Source: Clostridia bacterium (GTDB taxonomy: Bacteria; Bacillota; Clostridia; Oscillospirales; CAG-382). Taken from it: 43,280 nucleotides of DNA. Of the stretch, positions 38,688 to 43,280 are shown one piece after another; position 1 is the stretch's first letter; every line of letters starts with the position of its first letter. The stretch is from assembly GCA_017397805.1 (NCBI GenBank), contig JAFQHW010000073.1, positions 1-43,280 on the forward strand, in the 5' to 3' direction. Both the position numbers and the translations under genes were made by a program. The notes below the pieces were generated by a model. It was not told where the DNA came from, did no database searches, and saw only the letters and a program-made list of their open reading frames with translations.

Positions 38688-40166
38688 TTATTCGGCTTTC
38701 TTCTTTTTCTTCGCTATTATTACTGCTACGGCTGCTATGATTACCGCCATAGCCGCACCGATAATTATATAAATCATATAACCGCCGCCGTCACCGTTTT
38801 CGGTGTCTGCGGGCACTTCGCTTTCCTCAACAAGCGGTCCTGCCGTATAGGTGGCGGTGTACACCAAATCCTTGACTACTACCGATGCAAGCTCAGGGCT
38901 CCAACCCGCAAAGCTGTAGCTGTGTTCGCCGTCGCTTGCCTTGGTAGGCTCTTGCGGAGTGGGTACCCAGTCGTTATACTTGCATTCAAAGCTTTCAAGC
39001 AAGGTGCCGTCTTCGTCAAGGAATTTTACGGTGTAAGTGCATTCCTCCCAAACCGCGTAAAGGGTGGCATCCTCGTCGGCGGAATAGGTGTCGCCGGGCA
39101 TATATTTCGCTTCGTTGGTGCTTCTGCTGTCGCTCCAGCCTACGAATTTATAACCGCCTCTGGTGGGTATCTCCTTGCTTATTATAAGGCTGTTACCTTT
39201 AAGCTTGCGCTGGTTTTGGATGCCCTTGCCGCCTTTAAGGTCGTAGGTAAGGGTATAAACCATCAGATCCGCATCGGTGGTATGGGGCATATAAACCCAA
39301 CCCTCTTTGCCTTCAAACTCTATCTTGCCCCAACTGCCTTCAAGGGCGGTAACGTTTATAACTGCATTTTTCTCCAACGCGCCCAAAAGCTCACCGTCGT
39401 TGGCGGGGGTAGCGCGCACGTTAAGACTTTTTGCGTTAACTATAAACTCACCCGTTTTGTTTATGTTATCCATAAGCAGACCTTCGTAATCCTGGTCGCC
39501 GATAGGATACTTGGGCAAGCAGTAGCCGTAAATATAATCGGAATCCAACGCGTAGCTGTGGATGCCTACGTTGGCACCGTTGTTGCCCTCTACGGTATAA
39601 ACCTCACCGTCGTGCACACCTAAAACCAAGCCTACGTGGCTGGGGGAGATACCGTCGTTGGAGAACATTATAATATCGCCTGTAAAGGGTGTATATCCGT
39701 TGCCTGCAGGCTCAAAGGAATCGTTCCTTACGTACCAATCGGTCATGCCGCTGCAGCTTATAGAGTTAATTGCGCAGTCAAAGGGCACGCGCGCTTGTCT
39801 TAAGCTCCAGGTAACGAAGGCGGCACACCAAGCGTAGCCGTAGCTTACGCCGTTGCCCTCGTTGTTATCCACCTGACCGTACATACGGTTGTACTCAACG
39901 TAGTTGCGGTCACCTTCTAAGTTAAGACCGTCAAAATCGTCGTCGCTGTCACCCTCGTGATAACCCAACTGGGTAAGAGCTATGGCAACGGTATCGTACC
40001 TCATATCGCCCGTAGCTTCATATTCCAAAAGCCTGTCGTAATATCCGCCCGCAATATATCCTTGGCTTACTTCATAGGTAGGCTCTACCGCATAGGCAGA
40101 AACGCTGCCCAAGCAAAAGCAAAGGCAAAGGGCAAATATAAAAAGCTTTATTGCAAAATTCTTCAA
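38688..40166 (-). CDS. Cell-surface CHAP amidase with SH3 and InlB-type repeats
   Basis: 492 residues from TTG 40166: GAGGTG lies 6 bases upstream, while the in-frame GTG 40175 overlaps it. Domains in order: signal peptide (1-~24); CHAP-like peptidase/amidase (about 50-225) with Cys in YAWCAAFVTWSL and His in SPSHVGLVLG; bacterial SH3 (about 237-300: AKSLNVRATPANDGELLG ... WGKIEFEGKEGWVYM); two Listeria-Bacteroides/InlB repeats (TRGGYKFVGWSDSR ... ATLYAVWEE and YSFAGWSPELASVV); Glu/Asp linker; C-terminal membrane anchor with KKKKK tail. It likely cuts cell-wall peptide stems at the surface, in self-remodelling or against other cells. Confidence 0.9.
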   Translation of the reverse strand: MKNFAIKLFIFALCLCFCLGSVSAYAVEPTYEVSQGYIAGGYYDRLLEYEATGDMRYDTVAIALTQLGYHEGDSDDDFDGLNLEGDRNYVEYNRMYGQVDNNEGNGVSYGYAWCAAFVTWSLRQARVPFDCAINSISCSGMTDWYVRNDSFEPAGNGYTPFTGDIIMFSNDGISPSHVGLVLGVHDGEVYTVEGNNGANVGIHSYALDSDYIYGYCLPKYPIGDQDYEGLLMDNINKTGEFIVNAKSLNVRATPANDGELLGALEKNAVINVTALEGSWGKIEFEGKEGWVYMPHTTDADLMVYTLTYDLKGGKGIQNQRKLKGNSLIISKEIPTRGGYKFVGWSDSRSTNEAKYMPGDTYSADEDATLYAVWEECTYTVKFLDEDGTLLESFECKYNDWVPTPQEPTKASDGEHSYSFAGWSPELASVVVKDLVYTATYTAGPLVEESEVPADTENGDGGGYMIYIIIGAAMAVIIAAVAVIIAKKKKKAE

Positions 40167-40189
40167 AATTAACACCTCATTTCTTATAT

Positions 40190-40218
40190 ATGGTACACCA
40201 AAAGAGGAAAAAAGTAAA
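40190..40218 (-). promoter_or_regulatory. Promoter of the CHAP gene
   Basis: On the minus strand TTTACT (40213-40218) and TACCAT (40190-40195), 17 bases apart; the -10 box is weak. Confidence 0.5.
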
Positions 40219-40257
40219 TAGCCGTTGCAAAATTTTCTTCCTTTATTGTAAAAGATG

Positions 40258-40266
40258 TGTTATACT
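40258..40266 (+). promoter_or_regulatory. Extended -10 promoter of the nitroreductase/GNAT pair
   Basis: TGTTATACT with no good -35 box; start of transcription would be ~25 bases before the ATG at 40299. Confidence 0.55.
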
Positions 40267-40298
40267 ATGTTCGTAGATCCTTAAAGGAGGCGCTGTAT

Positions 40299-40829
40299 AT
40301 GGATTTTTTAAGCATCGCAAAGAACCGTCAGTCCTGCCGTAAATACGACAGTACACGCATGGTGGAGGAAGAAAAACTGCAAAGGATCTTGGAGGCGGCG
40401 CGCCTTGCGCCTTCCGCTTGCAACGGTCAGCCTTATCACATCACGGTCTGCAAGGGGCAGTTGGCAAAAGAAGTGGCAAAAACTACGCAAGGGGTGGGCA
40501 TAAACCGCTTCGCCACCGAGGCGCCCATTGTGCTCGTAATATCCGAAAAGAGCTATAACCCCGCGTCCATCGTGGGTGCCGCCGTGAAGAAAAACGATTT
40601 CCGTTCCATAGATATAGGTATCCTCTCTGCCTATATCACCGCGGAAGCTACCGCGCAATCCTTGGGAACTTGCATTATAGGCTGGCTTGACGACGAAAAA
40701 ATACGCAAGCTGTGCGACCTTTCGGGCACCGTAAGGTTGGTTATAACCGTGGGTTATCCTCACCCGGAGGACAAATTAAGGGATAAAAAGCGCAAGGATA
40801 TGGATAAGCTCGTTAGCGTAAAGGAATAA
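40299..40829 (+). CDS. Nitroreductase-family flavoprotein
   Basis: 176 residues from ATG 40299, with AAAGGAGG upstream; a longer frame from 40257 would begin inside the promoter. The FMN-binding NRQSCRKYDSTRMVEEEKLQRILEAARLAPSACNGQPYH opening and TAEATAQSLGTCIIGWLDDEKIRKL in the second half fit the small nitroreductase subfamily. These enzymes reduce nitro groups, quinones or flavins with NAD(P)H; the natural substrate is unknown. The GNAT gene begins 1 base after its stop. Confidence 0.92.
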   Translation: MDFLSIAKNRQSCRKYDSTRMVEEEKLQRILEAARLAPSACNGQPYHITVCKGQLAKEVAKTTQGVGINRFATEAPIVLVISEKSYNPASIVGAAVKKNDFRSIDIGILSAYITAEATAQSLGTCIIGWLDDEKIRKLCDLSGTVRLVITVGYPHPEDKLRDKKRKDMDKLVSVKE

Positions 40830-40830
40830 G

Positions 40831-41247
40831 ATGGAGATAAAAGTATACGATTATCTGCCCGAAGCGGCGGCAAGCATAAGGGAAGCGGTGTTTATTAAGG
40901 AGCAAGGCTTCAAAACGGAGTTTGACGGCATTGACGGTTTAGCCACCCACTTTTTGCTTTTTGAAGAGGGGACAGCGGTTGCCACTTGCCGTATCTTCCC
41001 CGCGGAGGATAAAGCTTACCGCTTGGGCAGGCTTGCCGTCCTTATGCCCTACCGCAAAAAAGGCTTTGGCAGTATGCTGGTTGAAGCCGCAGAAAAAGAA
41101 GCGATAAGACAGGGCGGGGAAGTGCTTTCTCTTCACGCCCAGTGTGTCGCAAAGGATTTTTACGGTGCCTTGGGGTATAAGTGTAAAGGCGAGGTCTTTA
41201 ACGACGAGCATTGCCCCCATATATTAATGGAAAAATCTTTGGTTTAA
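40831..41247 (+). CDS. GNAT-family N-acetyltransferase (ElaA/YjcF-like)
   Basis: 138 residues. LGRLAVLMPYRKKGFGSMLVEAAE carries the acetyl-CoA binding motif R-x-x-G-x-G (RKKGFG), and FYGALGYKCKGEVFNDEHCPHILMEK matches the C-terminus of the ElaA/YjcF group. It is translated right after the nitroreductase gene and shares its promoter. Substrate unknown. Confidence 0.92.
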   Translation: MEIKVYDYLPEAAASIREAVFIKEQGFKTEFDGIDGLATHFLLFEEGTAVATCRIFPAEDKAYRLGRLAVLMPYRKKGFGSMLVEAAEKEAIRQGGEVLSLHAQCVAKDFYGALGYKCKGEVFNDEHCPHILMEKSLV

Positions 41248-41284
41248 CCCATAAGCTTTCTGCGTTGTTTGCATATTCTTAATC

Positions 41285-41316
41285 TTGACAAATTAAGGTG
41301 CACGTTATAGTATACT
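41285..41316 (+). promoter_or_regulatory. Possible promoter of the dockerin-SBP gene
   Basis: A perfect TTGACA (41285-41290) is followed by TATAGT (41306-41311, 15-base spacing) and TATACT (41311-41316, 20-base spacing). Neither spacing is ideal. Confidence 0.5.
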
Positions 41317-41368
41317 GGCATAGTAGCGCCTTGTTGGACGTAACGGTATTATGATAGGAGGATAAGTT

Positions 41369-43081
41369 ATGAAAAGGTTTTTAACAGCATTATTGGCATT
41401 TTGTCTTTGTGCAGTTTTTTTCACGGTTTTGCCTGCCGCAAGCAACTCCATTGGCGACCCCAACGGCGACGGCAAAATTAACAGCCTTGACGCCGCACAG
41501 ATTTTAAAATATGACGCTATGATTATTTCTCTTGACGAGCAAGCTCTTGATGCCGCCGATACAAACAGCGATGGCGTTGTCAACAGTCTTGATGCCGCAC
41601 AAGTGCTTAAGCACGATGCGGGTCTTATCAACATTATTACCGGCGAGGTATATTATCCGAATTCCGACAGGTCGAACGCTGAACTGCTTCCTGCGGCAAT
41701 TGATATGGGCGGTCGTGAGTTTTACATTCTTCAGCGTTGGTTTGGATACGGCAAGCCTTATATCGACTTCCAAGGTGAAGTTATTTGGGAAGACACCGAA
41801 GACGGCACTATGACTAACATTAACGCTGCTAAGAAGCACGTTCTTGATGATGTACAGGCTGCTTATAACTGCACCGTTACCGGTGAAATGAGCACCGACA
41901 CCGCAGGCGGTGTTCGTATGGAACTCGCCAACGACATTCTCGGCGGTACTGCTAAGTACGACTTCTGCTTTGAGTCTTACTTTTATTACTTCTCCTTCGT
42001 ACAGGACGGCTTTCTTGCAGACCTTAACGATTTAGGTATTGACTTCTCCAAGCCTTGGTGGGACCAGGACGCAGTAGAAGACCTTTCTATCTGCAACGAG
42101 TTGTACTACGCACTCGGCGATATCAACACCTACGATAACGACGGTACGTTTGTAATTCTCTTCAACAAGGATCTTTACGAAGAAAACGGCGGCAACCCTC
42201 AGGATCTTTACAACATGGCAAAGGACGGCGAATGGACTTTTGAAAAGTTCAAGGAAATAATCACCGGCTTTGGTCACGATTCTAAGGCTGACGGCGTAAG
42301 AGATGAATTTGATACTTACGGTTTGCTTACCGAAACTTCTAACCTTTACAACCACTTCCTTGCTAGCGGTAACAAGATTATCGACAAGAATGCAAACGAT
42401 GAACCCGTATTTAACCTTCCTACCGGTGCCGGCTATCCCGCATTGACCGATGCTGTTGACCTCTACAGGAACACCAACGACGTTCTTGTTACCGACCTGC
42501 CTGTGTATATAGACAAGTACGGCGGAACCGGTGACGGTTACTACGAGCCCGTTACCAACGCTTTCAAAGAAGGCAGAGGTCTTTTCTACATGACTTCTTT
42601 CATCCACCTTCCCTACTTTAAAGATATGGAAGATGACTTCGGTTTCCTTCCCATTCCTAAGTACAACGCAGCAGACGACAGATATTATCACAACATGGGC
42701 ACACACACCACCAGCGTTCTCTTCGTTCCCAAGAATCCTTCTTTGCCAGGCGAAAATGCTAAGCAGCTCGGTATCATCATTGATGCTCTCTCAGCATACA
42801 GCAAGGATTATTTGACACCTGAGTACTATGAGAAGCAGCTTAAGAGAGGCGATGCACAGGATCCCGATTCCGCAGAAATCCTCGACATAATCTTCAGTTC
42901 TCGTGTACATGACCTTGGTCAGGTTTACGGTAGTCTTTTGGCAACAACCGGTTTGGTAGAACAGCTTGACACCGAAATCGCTTCCCGTGTTGACGGTCAG
43001 AAAGACGTTATCGAAATGAACCTTGGCCTCCTTACCGAAAAAGTAAAGGCTAACGCTCAAAAGCCCATCAGCATTGATTAA
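41369..43081 (+). CDS. Secreted family 1 solute-binding protein with N-terminal type I dockerin
   Basis: 570 residues. The signal peptide (1-~25) has no lipobox. Residues 28-90 hold two dockerin repeats: GDPNGDGKINSLDAAQILKYD and DTNSDGVVNSLDAAQVLKHD. Each has the Ca2+-binding D-x-N-x-D-G-x-[IV]-N-S-x-D loop and following helix. Residues ~100-570 are an extracellular solute-binding protein of the sugar type (SBP_bac_1/UgpB-like): LANDILGGTAKYDF, LYYALGDINTYDNDGTFVILFNKDLYEE, WTFEKFKEIITG, GRGLFYMTSFIHLPYFKDMEDDFGFLPIPKY. Without a lipid anchor, attachment would rely on dockerin-cohesin binding. No permease genes follow in the window. Strong ribosome site AGGAGG before ATG 41369. Confidence 0.9.
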   Translation: MKRFLTALLAFCLCAVFFTVLPAASNSIGDPNGDGKINSLDAAQILKYDAMIISLDEQALDAADTNSDGVVNSLDAAQVLKHDAGLINIITGEVYYPNSDRSNAELLPAAIDMGGREFYILQRWFGYGKPYIDFQGEVIWEDTEDGTMTNINAAKKHVLDDVQAAYNCTVTGEMSTDTAGGVRMELANDILGGTAKYDFCFESYFYYFSFVQDGFLADLNDLGIDFSKPWWDQDAVEDLSICNELYYALGDINTYDNDGTFVILFNKDLYEENGGNPQDLYNMAKDGEWTFEKFKEIITGFGHDSKADGVRDEFDTYGLLTETSNLYNHFLASGNKIIDKNANDEPVFNLPTGAGYPALTDAVDLYRNTNDVLVTDLPVYIDKYGGTGDGYYEPVTNAFKEGRGLFYMTSFIHLPYFKDMEDDFGFLPIPKYNAADDRYYHNMGTHTTSVLFVPKNPSLPGENAKQLGIIIDALSAYSKDYLTPEYYEKQLKRGDAQDPDSAEILDIIFSSRVHDLGQVYGSLLATTGLVEQLDTEIASRVDGQKDVIEMNLGLLTEKVKANAQKPISID

Positions 43082-43121
43082 GCTTAAGACAGAATATTTA
43101 ACAAAATATGCAAAAAAGAAA

Positions 43122-43141
43122 CGGGGCTGAGATCAGCCCCG
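43122..43141 (+). terminator. GC-rich hairpin after the dockerin-SBP gene
   Basis: CGGGGCTGA (43122-43130) pairs perfectly with TCAGCCCCG (43133-43141). No T-tract follows on the plus strand; it abuts the dispersed repeat. Confidence 0.6.
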
Positions 43142-43142
43142 A

Positions 43143-43280
43143 CAAGCTGATGACAAACTTTGTCATCAGCTTGGCAGTGTACTGAGAAAGAGCGCAGACA
43201 AGACGAACCGAGGCGAGAACTGTACTTTGTACTGTGAGCCGAGGTTCGTTTTGAACGAAAAAATATAACAAAATGCAGAA
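43143..43280 (-). repeat. Dispersed ~139-bp repeat element, copy 2 (inverted, reaches window end)
   Basis: The reverse complement of this stretch matches 25712-25850 with few changes, including the ACGAACC/GGTTCGT pair, the GTCTTGTCTGCGCTCTTTCT stretch and the terminal hairpin. That hairpin is here a 15-bp perfect inverted repeat around one base (43143-43157 with 43159-43173). Both copies lie directly behind genes. Confidence 0.85.

Noticed and set aside
41504..42706. Long minus-strand frames opposite the dockerin-SBP gene
   Set aside because: Mirror frames of a well-supported gene with biased codon use.

Overview
The window looks like chromosomal DNA of an uncultured, spore-forming clostridial Firmicute, of the gut or rumen Oscillospirales/Christensenellales kind. 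The evidence is an intact spoVT, strong Firmicute promoters (TTGACA/TATAAT) and ribosome sites (AAGGAGG), an L10-leader attenuator before rplJ, Na+-pump decarboxylase subunits, a type I dockerin and many lipoprotein substrate-binding proteins. The taxonomic placement is inference; no rRNA gene is present.

Layout. 1-2160: tail of a probable regulator, then a three-gene operon of unknown small membrane proteins. 2166-6392 (minus): FecCD-type permease, ATPase, lipoprotein receptor and a P-loop kinase, behind a structured leader ending in a terminator (riboswitch-like). 6485-9941: FliB-like methylase, iron-dependent alcohol dehydrogenase, and a YdcF/GNAT pair. 9994-12387 (minus): a polar amino-acid ABC transporter whose binding protein appears circularly permuted. 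12528-17947: deoB, fhs, tsaE, tsaB, rpiB and a membrane protein, mostly overlapping or closely spaced. 18121-21936: rpmG, secE (with an unusual secreted acidic N-terminus), nusG, rplK, rplA, rplJ, rplL; rpoBC does not follow. 22095-25596: a heterodimeric ABC exporter. 25597-30233: a dispersed hairpin repeat, membrane proteins, a CLC transporter, an ABC-ATPase remnant, the 3' end of a group II intron and an esterase.

30234-34738 is the accessory part. Downstream of an AAA/DUF4143 ATPase there is a series of partial copies of the spoVT 5' end. Two are open mini-genes with the first 33 SpoVT residues fused to a shared novel tail, each behind a sigma-G-like promoter and followed by a terminator and a convergent AT-rich gene. 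Intact spoVT ends the array. This is the best candidate for an undescribed arrangement: either an integration/accretion site at the spoVT 5' end or a family of small AbrB-headed proteins.

34931-43280: gamma and beta subunits of a Na+-translocating decarboxylase without alpha, a GHL10-type lipoprotein and a cyclophilin, a large cell-surface CHAP protein, a nitroreductase/GNAT pair, and a secreted solute-binding protein carrying an N-terminal dockerin. The window ends in a second, inverted copy of the dispersed repeat.
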